Position numbers and translations under genes: made by a program
Shown here: positions 1-9,067 of the stretch, in pieces
Layout of the letters: every line of letters starts with the position of its first letter
Numbering within the stretch: the first letter of the stretch is position 1
The notes under the pieces: model-generated
What the model was told of the DNA's origin: nothing
The model's database searches: none
Seen by the model: the letters and a program-made list of their open reading frames with translations, nothing else
Assembly: GCA_028284445.1 (NCBI GenBank)
Contig: JANQRS010000006.1
Location: 1 to 64,000 of the forward strand
DNA length: 64,000 nucleotides
Source of the DNA: Calditrichia bacterium
GTDB lineage: Bacteria; Calditrichota; Calditrichia; RBG-13-44-9; J075
Reading direction: 5' to 3'

Positions 1-94
1 AATGACGAATGACGAATGACGAATGACGAATGACGAATGACGAATGACGAATGACGAATGACGAATGACGAATGACGAATGACGAATGACGAAT
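1..94. repeat. 7-bp tandem array (AATGACG, about 13 copies)
   Basis: The unit AATGACG is repeated head to tail from the first base of the window and breaks down at about base 94. It lies downstream of the first sulfatase gene and has no coding potential that I trust. Several other arrays in this window have a period of 7 or 8 bp but different units. Confidence 0.95.
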
Positions 95-131
95 TTAATC
101 ACACTTAACGGCCAACCGCATACTGTCTTTT

Positions 132-1658
132 TCAATCTTCATTCCTCACCTCATCCGGCCACGGCACCTGCTGACCGGTTCGTTTATCGATGGGCATTTG
201 TGCATCGACAGAACGTAAATAGGCCGAAAGCATTGTTGCCAATTCCCGCTGCTTTTCCGGATTGATATCAGCCAAATTTGCTTGTTCTCCAATATCCGCT
301 TCAATGTCGAACAGTTCAAACATCTGCTCACGATGATAATATATCAGTTTCCAGTTCTGGTAGCGAACGGTGCTGGATGGCCCAATGCCCGGTCCCCTCG
401 GTCCCCAAATATTAGGCATATGCCAGTACAAAGCCCGATCAGTTGCGGTGCTGCCGCTTTGACGCAACATCGGGATGAAACTCTCGCCGTCAACCGACTG
501 AACAATTTGTGGATCTTCGATACCGGCCATTTCGAGGATTGAAGGGAAAAAATCGTCGACAATCAAATAGTCATCGCAGACGGAAGCAGCCTTCACCACG
601 CCGGGCCATTTTACCAACATTGGTTCGCGGATCCCCCCTTCGTGGGCGGAACCTTTTCCACTCGATAAAGGCCGGTTATGGGTATTGGCCTCACCGCCGC
701 GACCATGTACGCTCAGTCCACCATTGTCGGACATGAACAGAATTGCTGTGTTATCGGCCAGATCGTTTGCATCCAGATAATCCATCAGATCACCGAGACT
801 TTTGTCCATGCCTTCAACCATAGACGCATAGCGAGCCTCAATAGTATCTAACCCTGCGTCAAGATATTTCTGAAAGTAGCGGCGATCTGCCTCAATCGGT
901 GTATGTACGGTATAATGGGACATATAAAGGAAAAAAGGCTTCCCGGATGCCCGGCTGGTATCGATGGCGGTTAACGCTTCGCGGGTCAATACCTCGGTCA
1001 GATTGATCTCTTGTCCGTGATACTTCGCCATTCCCGGAACGCCCCAGGGATCACGCCAGCTGCCGTCCGGATGATTACCAAAATTGCGCTCACCATGATA
1101 GCTCCCCGGCGCCCCGGCTGCATGTCCGGCAATATTCACATCAAATCCGCAGCCCAGTGGATCTGCGCAAGGGGTTTCCATGGCAGCAAGATGCGCCTTA
1201 CCGACATGAATCGTGAAATAACCATGCTCGCGCAGAATAGCGGGCAAAGGGGTGGCATGAATGGATTTCTCAATGTTTGCAGTCGGGCTCAATCCGTTGA
1301 CATTCCAATCCGGAGGCTGAATAATGTCGTCCGGACGATCTACGGTTTGGTTTTTTCTTAACGTCCAGTTCGTGACACGGTGCCGCGCGGCACTGATGCC
1401 GGTCATCAAGCTAATCCGGGTTGGGGAGCAAACACTATAGGCATATGCCTGAGTGAACTTCATGCCTTCTGCGGCGAGACGCTCCATATTGGGTGTATGA
1501 TAGCGGCGATTAAATTCGGTTTTTTCCGTCCAGAATGGCACAGAGGTATCCTGCCAGCCCATATCGTCAACCAAAAATAGAATGATATTGGGCGATTGCA
1601 GCGTAGGCGAATCGCAGGCCAGAAACAGCAAAGCCGCAATCAATACAAGTTTCTTCAT
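132..1658 (-). CDS. Secreted lipoprotein sulfatase, type I
   Basis: This is a 508-residue arylsulfatase-family enzyme predicted to hydrolyse sulfate esters, often those of sulfated polysaccharides, outside the cytoplasm. A short hydrophobic leader ends in a lipobox with Cys15, so a lipoprotein is likely. The metal-binding start of the fold (NIILFLVDDMGW, residues 24-35) is followed by CSPTR with Cys77, the Cys-type formylglycine signature. Other sulfatase elements such as MSDNGG and GKGSAHEGG are present. No strong ribosome binding site is visible at this ATG, but the signal peptide begins here. A second sulfatase follows upstream on the same strand. The substrate cannot be told from sequence. 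Confidence 0.93.
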   Translation of the reverse strand: MKKLVLIAALLFLACDSPTLQSPNIILFLVDDMGWQDTSVPFWTEKTEFNRRYHTPNMERLAAEGMKFTQAYAYSVCSPTRISLMTGISAARHRVTNWTLRKNQTVDRPDDIIQPPDWNVNGLSPTANIEKSIHATPLPAILREHGYFTIHVGKAHLAAMETPCADPLGCGFDVNIAGHAAGAPGSYHGERNFGNHPDGSWRDPWGVPGMAKYHGQEINLTEVLTREALTAIDTSRASGKPFFLYMSHYTVHTPIEADRRYFQKYLDAGLDTIEARYASMVEGMDKSLGDLMDYLDANDLADNTAILFMSDNGGLSVHGRGGEANTHNRPLSSGKGSAHEGGIREPMLVKWPGVVKAASVCDDYLIVDDFFPSILEMAGIEDPQIVQSVDGESFIPMLRQSGSTATDRALYWHMPNIWGPRGPGIGPSSTVRYQNWKLIYYHREQMFELFDIEADIGEQANLADINPEKQRELATMLSAYLRSVDAQMPIDKRTGQQVPWPDEVRNED

Positions 1659-1670
1659 AGGATGATTGAC

Positions 1671-1696
1671 GATTGAAAATTGAAAATTGAAAATTT
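1671..1696. repeat. 7-bp tandem array (TTGAAAA, 3 copies)
   Basis: Three copies of TTGAAAA lie in the 106-bp gap between the two sulfatase genes, about 15 bp upstream of the first sulfatase start codon. It is another example of the short intergenic arrays found through the window. Confidence 0.75.
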
Positions 1697-1764
1697 AATC
1701 GTACTCACCGGGTCTGAACACAAAATTCCAGTATTCCAGCATCCCCAGTAAACTCTGTGCGTGT

Positions 1765-3429
1765 TTAGTCCCAATGCTGACCCAGAATCTCCTGCATGAC
1801 TGCCGACCCCTGGTCGGTATCCCCCACCTGAGAGCGCAAGCGCTCTAATTCCAACTTCATCTCAGCTATGATATCGGCATAAGCCGGATCAGCATAGGCG
1901 TTGCGATTTTCTCCCGGATCTTTTTCCAAATCAAAAAATTCCCAGGCAGGATCGGTAATTTCCTGACTGGCGTGGGGCTTATCGAGCGGCTGTCCGTAAA
2001 AAAAAGCCAGCTTATAGCGATCATTGCGAATCCCGAAATGCGCCGGACGCTCCGGCCCATGCAGCCAATAGCGATAGTACATCGATTTGCGCCAGTCAGC
2101 AGGCGTTTCACCCTGCAGGTTTTTGCGAAAGCTGCGCCCTTGCATAAAATTGGGATTTTTAACACCGGCATAATCCAGGAAAAGCGAGGGAAAGTCGATA
2201 TTAAGAATAATATTGTCGATGCGAGTGCCGCCTTTTATCTCTTTTGGATAGCGAATCACGAAAGGCATACGCAGAGATTCTTCATAAATCATGCGCTTGT
2301 CGAAGAAGCCGTGTTCACCAAGGAAATAACCCTGATCAGCGGTGTAAATCACCACGGTATTATCCGCCAAACCGCTTTCAGCGAGATAATCGAGTAGCTT
2401 TCCAATATTGTCATCGATAGCCGCGCCACAGCGCAGGAAATCCTTCACATACTTCTGATAAATTTGCTTACGCCGCTCCTCAGGTGTGGCATCGTCCTTG
2501 GGAAAATCCATTCCCGGATAGCTGGTCCACCACTTGTCCGGATTCTTCAGATATTGCTGCCAGCGAAAGCCCATCTGCTCGAGTTTTTGTCCGACAAATG
2601 TTCGCCCGGTTGTCTCCGGACCAAAATCATAAAGTGATGCAGGCTCCGGCAAATCCATACCCAGATAAAGGTCTTTGTGCCGCTCAGGATAATCAAAGGG
2701 CTCATGAGTGGCCTTGAAATGTGTCATCAGGAAAAAAGGTTTGTCACTATCGCGCTGCTGCAACCATTCAATTGAAAAATCCGTGATCACATCGGTCGAA
2801 AATCCCTTGTATTCCTTCCCACCTTGGTAGTGGTCCTGCCAATTGTCGACGGTTTTCAAAATCGGATCATGGTAGATGCCCTGTCCAGGTAGTACCATAA
2901 AATGATCGAAGCCGCTCGGCTGCTTCTTTAAATGCCACTTGCCGATCACCGCTGTTTGATAGCCGTTGACTCGTAGAATTTTGGCAATGTTCATGCTGTC
3001 CGGCTCCATCGCCTCGCTGAGCGTGTACACGCCATTGCGATGACTATATTGCCCGGTCAGAATGGATGCCCGACTCGGTACGCAAATTGAATTGGTGCAA
3101 AAGGCGTTGTTGAGCACAGCCCCTTCGGCGGCCATTCGTTTGATATTGTCGTTTTTGACGTAGTCCTGCAAAATGCCGCCATAAATTCCCCAGGCTTGGG
3201 AGGTGTGATCGTCGGACATGATAAAGAGAATGTTGGGACGAGTGACCTCGTTTGCGCCTTGATCGTGATTATCACAAGCGGTCATCAAGACGAAAATCAT
3301 CAGGAACACAATGCCCCAACTTCTGCAAACAGGCTTGAGAGATCCCCCCTCTATCTCCCCCCGGAGGGAGATAGAGGGGGGATTCATTCGAATTCGAATA
3401 CGCGATTCAACATCGTCGACTTTTCTCAT
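1765..3429 (-). CDS. Secreted lipoprotein sulfatase, type I, with repeat-derived N-terminal insertion
   Basis: This is a 554-residue sulfatase of the choline-sulfatase/heparan-sulfatase type. NILFIMSDDHT (residues 65-75) opens the fold and CVPSR carries the formylglycine cysteine, Cys116. The signal peptide hydrophobic stretch is residues 38-51 with lipobox Cys52, so the leader is unusually long. Residues about 16-31 are encoded by a 42-bp palindromic repeat at 3342-3383 that recurs elsewhere in the window. The ATG at 3429 has a good ribosome binding site (GAGGAAAGAAGA), so the repeat seems to be translated as part of the n-region. A later start is possible but has no obvious site. It probably acts with the neighbouring sulfatase in sulfated glycan breakdown. 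Confidence 0.9.
   Translation of the reverse strand: MRKVDDVESRIRIRMNPPSISLRGEIEGGSLKPVCRSWGIVFLMIFVLMTACDNHDQGANEVTRPNILFIMSDDHTSQAWGIYGGILQDYVKNDNIKRMAAEGAVLNNAFCTNSICVPSRASILTGQYSHRNGVYTLSEAMEPDSMNIAKILRVNGYQTAVIGKWHLKKQPSGFDHFMVLPGQGIYHDPILKTVDNWQDHYQGGKEYKGFSTDVITDFSIEWLQQRDSDKPFFLMTHFKATHEPFDYPERHKDLYLGMDLPEPASLYDFGPETTGRTFVGQKLEQMGFRWQQYLKNPDKWWTSYPGMDFPKDDATPEERRKQIYQKYVKDFLRCGAAIDDNIGKLLDYLAESGLADNTVVIYTADQGYFLGEHGFFDKRMIYEESLRMPFVIRYPKEIKGGTRIDNIILNIDFPSLFLDYAGVKNPNFMQGRSFRKNLQGETPADWRKSMYYRYWLHGPERPAHFGIRNDRYKLAFFYGQPLDKPHASQEITDPAWEFFDLEKDPGENRNAYADPAYADIIAEMKLELERLRSQVGDTDQGSAVMQEILGQHWD
3342..3383. repeat. 42-bp GC-rich palindrome (copy 1 of 4), inside a signal peptide
   Basis: The left arm starts ATCCCCCCTCTATCTCCCC and the right arm is its near-perfect complement. 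The element falls inside the reading frame of the second sulfatase and encodes a proline/serine- then glycine/glutamate-rich stretch in front of the hydrophobic leader. Copies 2-4 at 46851, 48068 and 63624 are intergenic. Confidence 0.9.
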
Positions 3430-3566
3430 TCTTCTTTCCTCGTTTTTTCTCTGTGCTCTTTGTAGCTCATGTTTCTCAACATACCAAAAACCAGTGAGAT
3501 ATCCGATTGGGGTTTGTCTCCTTCGACGCTTTATGGTAACCTCTTAAAAATTTCGGAGAATCTGCA

Positions 3567-4907
3567 ATGTCAAACCTGTCCCTCATGCTGGTCGTGTCCG
3601 CCGGCATCTTCCTACTGCTCTTCCTGGTGATCCGTACCAAAATGCAGGCTTTTGCAGCCCTGTTGCTCACCAGCCTGATTGTTGGCGTTGCTGCCGGCAT
3701 GCCGCTGGTCGATGTCATCAATTCGATCAAGAACGGTATGGGTGGTACGCTCGGATTTGTGGCAATTGTTGTGGGATTGGGTGCGATGTTCGGTGGGATT
3801 CTGGAAGCCTCCGGCGGCGTTCAGCAATTGGCACAGACCCTTCTGAAGAAATTTGGCGAAAGCAATGCCCAATGGGCAATGGGCCTTACCGGCTTCCTGG
3901 TAGCCATCCCGGTCTTCTTCGACGTGGGTTTAATTATCCTTATTCCCCTGGTATATGGCCTGGCTAATAAAACCGGACGCTCATTACTTTATTACGGTAT
4001 TCCACTGGCCGCTGGTCTGGCAGTGACGCATAGTTTTATTCCACCCACGCCTGGACCCATCGCAGTGGCAGATCTTTTGGGCGCTGATTTAGGTTGGGTC
4101 ATCTTATTCGGGGTGCTTGCCGGCATACCGGCGATGATCCTGGCCGGACCGGTCTTCGGAAAATATATCGCGGACAAAATTAAGGTATACCAAACCGAGC
4201 TTTTTTCAGCGCCGGCCTCCGATCAAAATCGCCAATTACCGGGTTTTGCAACCATCGCAGCGATTATCGCTACGCCGCTTCTACTGATCTTATTGAACAC
4301 ACTTTCATCAGTCATGCTTGCGGAAGATCATCAGCTTCGAGACATCCTCGCTTTTCTCGGTCATCCATTTGTAGCCTTGATGATTGCACTTCTCCTCGCC
4401 ACATATTTACTCGGCTTCCGGCATGGATTTTCCCGCGAAGATATTCAACAAATTACAACCAGGGCATTGGAGCCGGCCGGTATCATAATATTGATTACCG
4501 GCGCCGGTGGCGTCTTTAAACAAGTGCTGATCGATTCAGGCGTCGGGCAAGTCCTGGCCGACATGATGGCCAGCTCAGCATTACCTCCTATCTTGCTGGC
4601 CTTTATCATCGCCGGCATCGTCCGCGTGGCTCAGGGCTCAGCAACCGTTTCGATGATTACCGCCGCCGGGATTATGTCTCCGATCATCTCGACCATGCAA
4701 ATGGAGGGCGCGGTCCTCGGGCTGATGGTTATCGCCATTGCTTCCGGGGCAACCATTCTTTCACACGTCAACGATAGCGGCTTCTGGCTGATAAGCCGCT
4801 ACCTCGGATTAACCGAAAAACAGACCTTGCAATCGTGGACGGTGATGGAAACGATTATCGGATTCACCGGATTGGCAGTAGCGTTGCTTTTGAGTTTGTT
4901 TATCTAA
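3567..4907 (+). CDS. gntP: Gluconate:H+ symporter, GntP family
   Basis: This is a 446-residue, very hydrophobic protein of the GntP permease family, a cytoplasmic-membrane symporter for gluconate or related sugar acids. It is the usual length and consists of about a dozen hydrophobic segments, with the family hallmarks GGTLGFVAIVVGLGAMFGG near residue 55 and HSFIPPTPGP near residue 155. A good ribosome binding site (GGAG) lies 8 nt before the ATG. It is divergent from the second sulfatase across 137 bp. The next gene on the same strand is gluconokinase, so the pair imports and phosphorylates gluconate. Confidence 0.93.
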   Translation: MSNLSLMLVVSAGIFLLLFLVIRTKMQAFAALLLTSLIVGVAAGMPLVDVINSIKNGMGGTLGFVAIVVGLGAMFGGILEASGGVQQLAQTLLKKFGESNAQWAMGLTGFLVAIPVFFDVGLIILIPLVYGLANKTGRSLLYYGIPLAAGLAVTHSFIPPTPGPIAVADLLGADLGWVILFGVLAGIPAMILAGPVFGKYIADKIKVYQTELFSAPASDQNRQLPGFATIAAIIATPLLLILLNTLSSVMLAEDHQLRDILAFLGHPFVALMIALLLATYLLGFRHGFSREDIQQITTRALEPAGIIILITGAGGVFKQVLIDSGVGQVLADMMASSALPPILLAFIIAGIVRVAQGSATVSMITAAGIMSPIISTMQMEGAVLGLMVIAIASGATILSHVNDSGFWLISRYLGLTEKQTLQSWTVMETIIGFTGLAVALLLSLFI

Positions 4908-4972
4908 GTTCACATCCCCTGCTTCCATCTTCGAAGGGGGATATTCACATAGCAACTCTCCAGGAACTAAAA

Positions 4973-5473
4973 ATGCCTGACTCAGTCTACATCATTATGG
5001 GCGTTTCCGGCGCCGGGAAAACCACCATCGGGGAATTGCTTTCCGAACAGAGCGGCTTTCCTTTTTATGATGGCGATGATTTTCATCCCGCGGAAAACGT
5101 CGAAAAAATGCAAAGCGGCGTTGCCCTTACCAATGAAGATCGCATCACCTGGATCAAGGCATTGGCTGATCACATTAATCAACAGCCCGTCGGCAGTCAG
5201 ATCATCGCCTGCTCGGCCCTTAACAAAACCATTCGTGATCTTCTCCTGACATCGATTGAACGGGATTGTAACTTCATCTTCCTGAAAGGTGAGTTCAAAT
5301 TGATAAAACAGCGGTTGGATAGCCGGCAGGGTCATTACATGAAGTCTGATCTTTTGCGAAGTCAATTTGAAGCGTTGGAAGAACCAGATGACGCCTTGGT
5401 TCTGGATATCTCACTGAATCCTGCAACCATCTGCACGAAGATCCGCCGCCACTTTAATATCGCGCAGGCCTGA
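4973..5473 (+). CDS. gntK: Gluconokinase (thermoresistant, GntK type)
   Basis: The enzyme phosphorylates gluconate with ATP to 6-phosphogluconate in the cytoplasm. From the ATG at 4973 the protein is 166 residues, matching the family. The open frame runs further upstream, but AGGA 7 nt before 4973 and the family N-terminus decide this start. The P-loop is GVSGAGKT (residues 10-17), followed by FYDGDDFHP and ACSALNKTIRD, both characteristic of gluconokinase. It lies 65 nt after gntP on the same strand and is very likely cotranscribed. Confidence 0.93.
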   Translation: MPDSVYIIMGVSGAGKTTIGELLSEQSGFPFYDGDDFHPAENVEKMQSGVALTNEDRITWIKALADHINQQPVGSQIIACSALNKTIRDLLLTSIERDCNFIFLKGEFKLIKQRLDSRQGHYMKSDLLRSQFEALEEPDDALVLDISLNPATICTKIRRHFNIAQA

Positions 5474-5710
5474 CATCCCGATATTTGCTCATCTTGCTGA
5501 AATATCAGCTTGCGGGCAATGCCGGCTCCTCAACAGCAGCCATACTTTCACCTCCGTTAACCCAATAAAAACAGAAGCTTGAAACTCACCGCTGACCACT
5601 CTCATCGAGTTGGCACAGTATTGGACTCTTACGAATTCAAATACTGATGAGTCACTTCCGAAGGACTCGTCTTCGTGAACAGAAATTGACACTATTTATG
5701 GAGATATATC
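5474..5710. other. Intergenic region, no gene seen
   Basis: There are 237 bases between gluconokinase and the lamin-tail lipoprotein. A short hairpin (GAGTC/GACTC arms near 5651-5670) lies after a CTGATGA string. I tested it as a hammerhead core and rejected it. A GGAG ribosome binding site precedes the next ATG. Confidence 0.5.
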
Positions 5711-6310
5711 ATGAAACAATATTTGAATATATTACTGGTCTTAATCATTGGCTTGGCGCTTTTTAACTGCAGTAGCGATGATGACGGTTATGGGAACATC
5801 ACCAATCCACCTGCAGATGCACCGGAAATCGATGTTCGCATCAATGAAATCCTGCTTGCCAATGCCGGCGATAAAATTGAATTGAAGAATTTTGGCGACG
5901 CCGAAGTAGATGTCACCGCATTCAAACTCTGCTCTCGTTTTGTTTATCCGACGCTTGGCGACATGACTGTCGAAACCGGCAGCCTGACGATTCCGGCGAA
6001 GGGTATTTTGGTAGTAAGTGGATTTGACCTGGATGCAGCCTCTGCCGATCTCGGCCTCTATCGCCCAATTGATGGAGACCTGGAATTCTCTGAGCCGGCA
6101 TTCATGCTTGATTTTGTGCAATGGGGCGAGTCCGGCATCGGCCGTGAAAGTGTTGCGGTAGAGAAGGGTATTTGGACCGCAGGTGATTTTGTCCCGGCAA
6201 TTGCCGACAACCATTCAATGGAATATGATGGCGACGGCAATGCATCCTCGGACTGGGTTGATCAGGCAGATTCCAGTCTCGGTTCTGAAAACAAGGCCGC
6301 AGGCAATTAA
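5711..6310 (+). CDS. Lipoprotein with lamin-tail-like domain
   Basis: This 199-residue protein has a 19-residue hydrophobic leader and lipobox Cys20 followed by SSDDD, so it is probably lipid-anchored. Residues about 40-165 (DVRINEILLANAGDKIELKN, then ITAF/IPAKG-like beta strands and a WGESG segment) resemble the lamin-tail (LTD) beta-sandwich common in secreted FCB-group proteins, where it serves as an adhesive or accessory domain. No catalytic residues are recognisable. GGAGATATATC precedes the ATG. The gene appears to stand alone. Confidence 0.7.
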   Translation: MKQYLNILLVLIIGLALFNCSSDDDGYGNITNPPADAPEIDVRINEILLANAGDKIELKNFGDAEVDVTAFKLCSRFVYPTLGDMTVETGSLTIPAKGILVVSGFDLDAASADLGLYRPIDGDLEFSEPAFMLDFVQWGESGIGRESVAVEKGIWTAGDFVPAIADNHSMEYDGDGNASSDWVDQADSSLGSENKAAGN

Positions 6311-6356
6311 CAAGATTTCGTCTCCCTGGGCCTGGTTCACGGGCTTCGGGAGCATT

Positions 6357-6647
6357 TTAAGTCAGCGTCCGCCAGGCCGCTATCCCCGCTGCCAGAAAGG
6401 CAACCACCTGAAAAACCCGCAGCACGACCGGCGTCTCCCCCCACTGCCCCAATGCAAACGAAGCAGGTATCCCAACAAGCCCAATAATGATTGCTATAAT
6501 ACCGGCAATCTGCGTGATAAGCTGCGACGGCGGCGTTTTGTTTGCATCCATCCAATCCGGATGCCACATCATCGTTAATGTAATGCCAAGCGTAGCAATC
6601 AACATAAACAGCGAAATAACCCCGGACCATTTTAGGAATAAGCTCAT
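6357..6647 (-). CDS. Small membrane protein, unknown function
   Basis: This is a 96-residue protein with three hydrophobic segments (about residues 8-28, 43-63 and 75-93) and no soluble domain. I do not recognise the family. The composition (GIIAIIIGLVGIP, VVAFLAAGIAAW) is convincing for a membrane protein. It converges on the lipoprotein gene, with only 46 bp between the stop codons. The ribosome binding site is weak. Confidence 0.6.
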   Translation of the reverse strand: MSLFLKWSGVISLFMLIATLGITLTMMWHPDWMDANKTPPSQLITQIAGIIAIIIGLVGIPASFALGQWGETPVVLRVFQVVAFLAAGIAAWRTLT

Positions 6648-6729
6648 GTCTCACAACCATTTTAAGTGGAATTCGATTTATAAGCTATTGTAGTGAAATG
6701 TAGAAAGTTAGCCAATAGTTAGGAGAATT

Positions 6730-6975
6730 TAGACAGGATGAACAGGATCTACACGATAAAAACCAAAACCTATCTGACACAGATAAACACTGATTTTCAC
6801 AGATGAACACAGATGGGAAAGAAGGGTTAAAAGAATAAAACATAAAGACAGATTACCACCTTTTCAGTTTTTTTAACTTATCATTCGTCCGTGTGGATCG
6901 GTGTTCATCTGTGGAAATCAGTGTGGAATGGTTTTAATCTTTTCCCACATCCTGTATATCCTGTTCATCCTGTCA
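6730..6975. repeat. Dispersed about 246-bp imperfect inverted repeat (copy A)
   Basis: The left half carries TAGACAGGATGAACAGGAT and then GATTTTCACAGATGAACACAG. The right half carries the reverse-complementary GTGTTCATCTGTGGAAATCAG and ATCCTGTTCATCCTGTC. The whole is one long imperfect palindrome filling the 6648-7099 gap. Related copies lie at 17888 and 34899. Nothing in it looks coding. Confidence 0.9.
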
Positions 6976-7099
6976 AAAAACAAAAAAAGGTAAAGAAAAC
7001 GGGTCTCGTGGAAGCTAAGCGTTTTGATGAATCCGATGTTCGGTGGGTGCAGATTTTTGCCTGGGGGCGCTGGTTAGCAGACAGGTAGTTGTGGGGTAT

Positions 7100-8185
7100 T
7101 CAGCTGGGATCTTGAACTGTAGCACTGGCAATTTTATCCCGTAAGGCCAGATGGTATTCGATTTTTCGAACTATTTCCCGGTAATTATTCGATTTGACCA
7201 TGTAATCACTCGCGCCGGCAAGCATCGACCTATGATAGTGTTTTTCATTGGTGGTAGATGACCAAATGATAATAGGAACCGTTGAGAGCGCCTTTAAATC
7301 ACGCATTCGCATGATCAGCTCTATGCCATCTGAAGGCGGCGAAAAATTGTCAATTATGATTAAATCCGGAACCGACCGCTGTGCCTTGTTCATCCCGGCC
7401 TCTCCATTGTCCGCCTCCATCACCTGAAAGCCGTGGCTTTTGAGTACCCTCTTTAAGGTGTGCCGCAAGAGCAAATAGTCATCAACGATCAATATGCGGG
7501 TATTGGCATTATCGATTGGCGAATTTTGTGGCTGCGCATCAGCGTCATCATCTCCTGAACGCGGTTTACCATGCTTGTCAAGTTCAATATCTCCCCAGGC
7601 CACATCCGTTTCAAAAAATTGATTCACCAATCCGGATGGAAAGATGATTCCAAACGTTGAGGGCTGGTTGTCTTCCATCCGCAATTCAAAGGAGACTTTG
7701 ACAACAAATTCTTCGTCGATATTAAATGCCTTCTGCTCCTCCTCACCCTTATGCCCAAAAAACATATCGCCCTGCAGGAAATGGATATTTTCGGAAAGCA
7801 GGTCCCGGCAGCTGCGATCAAAGCAGCCGATCATGTTATTACATATTTCTTTGAAGCCATCCTGACAATTATCATTGATTTCCAGGTTTTTCATCATTTG
7901 AAGAATGCGCTGCTCCTGGTATAGCGCAAGCGTGCCACCAACCAGGATCGCATCCTCAATTGGAAAAACCAGGTATGCTTCTCCCTGGTAGTCCTTTGAA
8001 ATTTTGATCTTTGTGAGCACGAGCTTGTCGACACTTATGTCCCAAATTTTGTCCTGGGGACAAATTTGCCATTTCCCACCACCGACAGTAACGGGTTTAT
8101 CAAGTAGCACGGCCATGATATTTTCAATCTCCTTGGCCGAGCCACTTTGGAATCGATCAAGCCACTCGTGATTTTCTTTTTGCAT
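7100..8185 (-). CDS. CheC/CheX-like domain fused to a receiver domain
   Basis: This 361-residue protein has two parts. Residues 1-200 resemble CheC/CheX-class chemotaxis phosphatases, including an ExxN-type motif (E113-I-C-N116). Residues 228-350 form a receiver domain with acidic pair D235/D236 and phospho-acceptor D279. The usual proline after the acceptor is shifted (DNFSPPSDG), so the active-site loop is a little unusual. It is the last gene of a three-gene minus-strand unit (CheY, CheX, this gene), 19 nt after CheX. Fusion of a phosphatase-like fold to its own receiver suggests a phosphate sink or adaptation role, which is inference. Confidence 0.75.
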   Translation of the reverse strand: MQKENHEWLDRFQSGSAKEIENIMAVLLDKPVTVGGGKWQICPQDKIWDISVDKLVLTKIKISKDYQGEAYLVFPIEDAILVGGTLALYQEQRILQMMKNLEINDNCQDGFKEICNNMIGCFDRSCRDLLSENIHFLQGDMFFGHKGEEEQKAFNIDEEFVVKVSFELRMEDNQPSTFGIIFPSGLVNQFFETDVAWGDIELDKHGKPRSGDDDADAQPQNSPIDNANTRILIVDDYLLLRHTLKRVLKSHGFQVMEADNGEAGMNKAQRSVPDLIIIDNFSPPSDGIELIMRMRDLKALSTVPIIIWSSTTNEKHYHRSMLAGASDYMVKSNNYREIVRKIEYHLALRDKIASATVQDPS

Positions 8186-8204
8186 TTGATCCGGATAAGT
8201 TTAC

Positions 8205-8678
8205 TTATTCAGAGGTCAAAGACAGCTGCAGATAGAACGAATTCTCCAATCCGCTGAATTCTACAATCTTATTGTTGTCAGTATCAGTTTGATTAATTGA
8301 AATATTTTGGCCTGACACAACCGCAGGAATCGATTGTTTAAATGGTTCTTTTCCGTCGGTTATGCGTTTCTTGAACGCGCCGACTATCATATTTGACAAC
8401 TCACCAGCGGCATCCCGCACCTCATCATCAACTTCGGTCAAATCAGATTGAAACAGGCGATTGGTAAAATGAACAGCACAAGATTCCGGAAAAAAAGCGA
8501 TGATCACGCCTTCGTTGTCCCCAACCAATCCGATTGTGCTGACCACAAGGGGTTCCAGGCCGTTCAGGCTCCCCACGTAATGGTCAGCTTTTTCAATATT
8601 CATTAGCTCAAAGCTGTCTACTATTTCGTTCACTGCTTCTACAAGCTTTGGTACATAATTGTCGACACGAGTATCCAT
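8205..8678 (-). CDS. cheX: CheX-family CheY-P phosphatase
   Basis: This 157-residue protein of the CheX family dephosphorylates CheY-P to end the chemotaxis signal. The helix DEVRDAAGELSNMIVG carries the ExxN phosphatase motif, E93 and N96. Length and composition fit single-domain CheX. AGGAATACCACTT precedes the ATG. It lies between the CheY gene and a CheC/X-receiver fusion on the same strand. Confidence 0.85.
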   Translation of the reverse strand: MDTRVDNYVPKLVEAVNEIVDSFELMNIEKADHYVGSLNGLEPLVVSTIGLVGDNEGVIIAFFPESCAVHFTNRLFQSDLTEVDDEVRDAAGELSNMIVGAFKKRITDGKEPFKQSIPAVVSGQNISINQTDTDNNKIVEFSGLENSFYLQLSLTSE

Positions 8679-8695
8679 AAGTGGTATTCCTACTG

Positions 8696-9067
8696 TTATT
8701 CAAGATTTTCGATTACTTTGGAAATTTCATCAGAAGTACTGGGCTTGGTCAGATAACCATTTGCGCCATTTTCACGAGCTTCCATTTTATATTCCATGGA
8801 CGATTCAGTTGTCAACATGACAATCTTCGTATCATTGTATTCCGGGTTGCTCCGCATTTCCTTCAAAAATGTCAGACCATCCATTTCCGGCATATTCACG
8901 TCGCAGAAAATCAGGTCAAAAGTGTTGCTACTTAATTGCTCGAGTGCTTCACGACCATTGGAAGCTTCCAATAGATTGCCAATCTTGATTCCAGTCTGAC
9001 GCAAGTTGCGAGTTATTATCTTGCGCATGACCGAGGAATCATCTACGAGTAAGATTGAGTAGTTCAT
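8696..9067 (-). CDS. cheY: CheY-like response regulator
   Basis: This is a 123-residue single receiver domain. The acidic pair is D9/D10, the phospho-acceptor D56 (in FCDVNMPEMDG), the switch threonines T86/T87 and the conserved lysine K108 (in YLTKP). There is no output domain, so it acts by protein binding as in CheY. AGGG lies before the ATG. It is first in the minus-strand unit with CheX. A CheA, CheW and MCP set lies divergently on the plus strand. Confidence 0.92.
   Translation of the reverse strand: MNYSILLVDDSSVMRKIITRNLRQTGIKIGNLLEASNGREALEQLSSNTFDLIFCDVNMPEMDGLTFLKEMRSNPEYNDTKIVMLTTESSMEYKMEARENGANGYLTKPSTSDEISKVIENLE

Noticed and set aside
4912-4942. Terminator between gntP and gntK
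   Set aside because: The CCCC/GGGG pairing is short and no T-run follows; cotranscription is more likely.
5560-5700. Hammerhead-like strings (GAAAC near 5580 and CTGATGAG near 5644)
   Set aside because: The conserved cores are not joined by stems that pair in any permutation, and the GAAA box expected after the GAGTC/GACTC stem is absent.
6183-6578. 131-codon plus-strand frame across the end of the lipoprotein gene
   Set aside because: It overlaps the lipoprotein and the small membrane protein in other frames and has a basic, repeat-like composition typical of a shadow frame.
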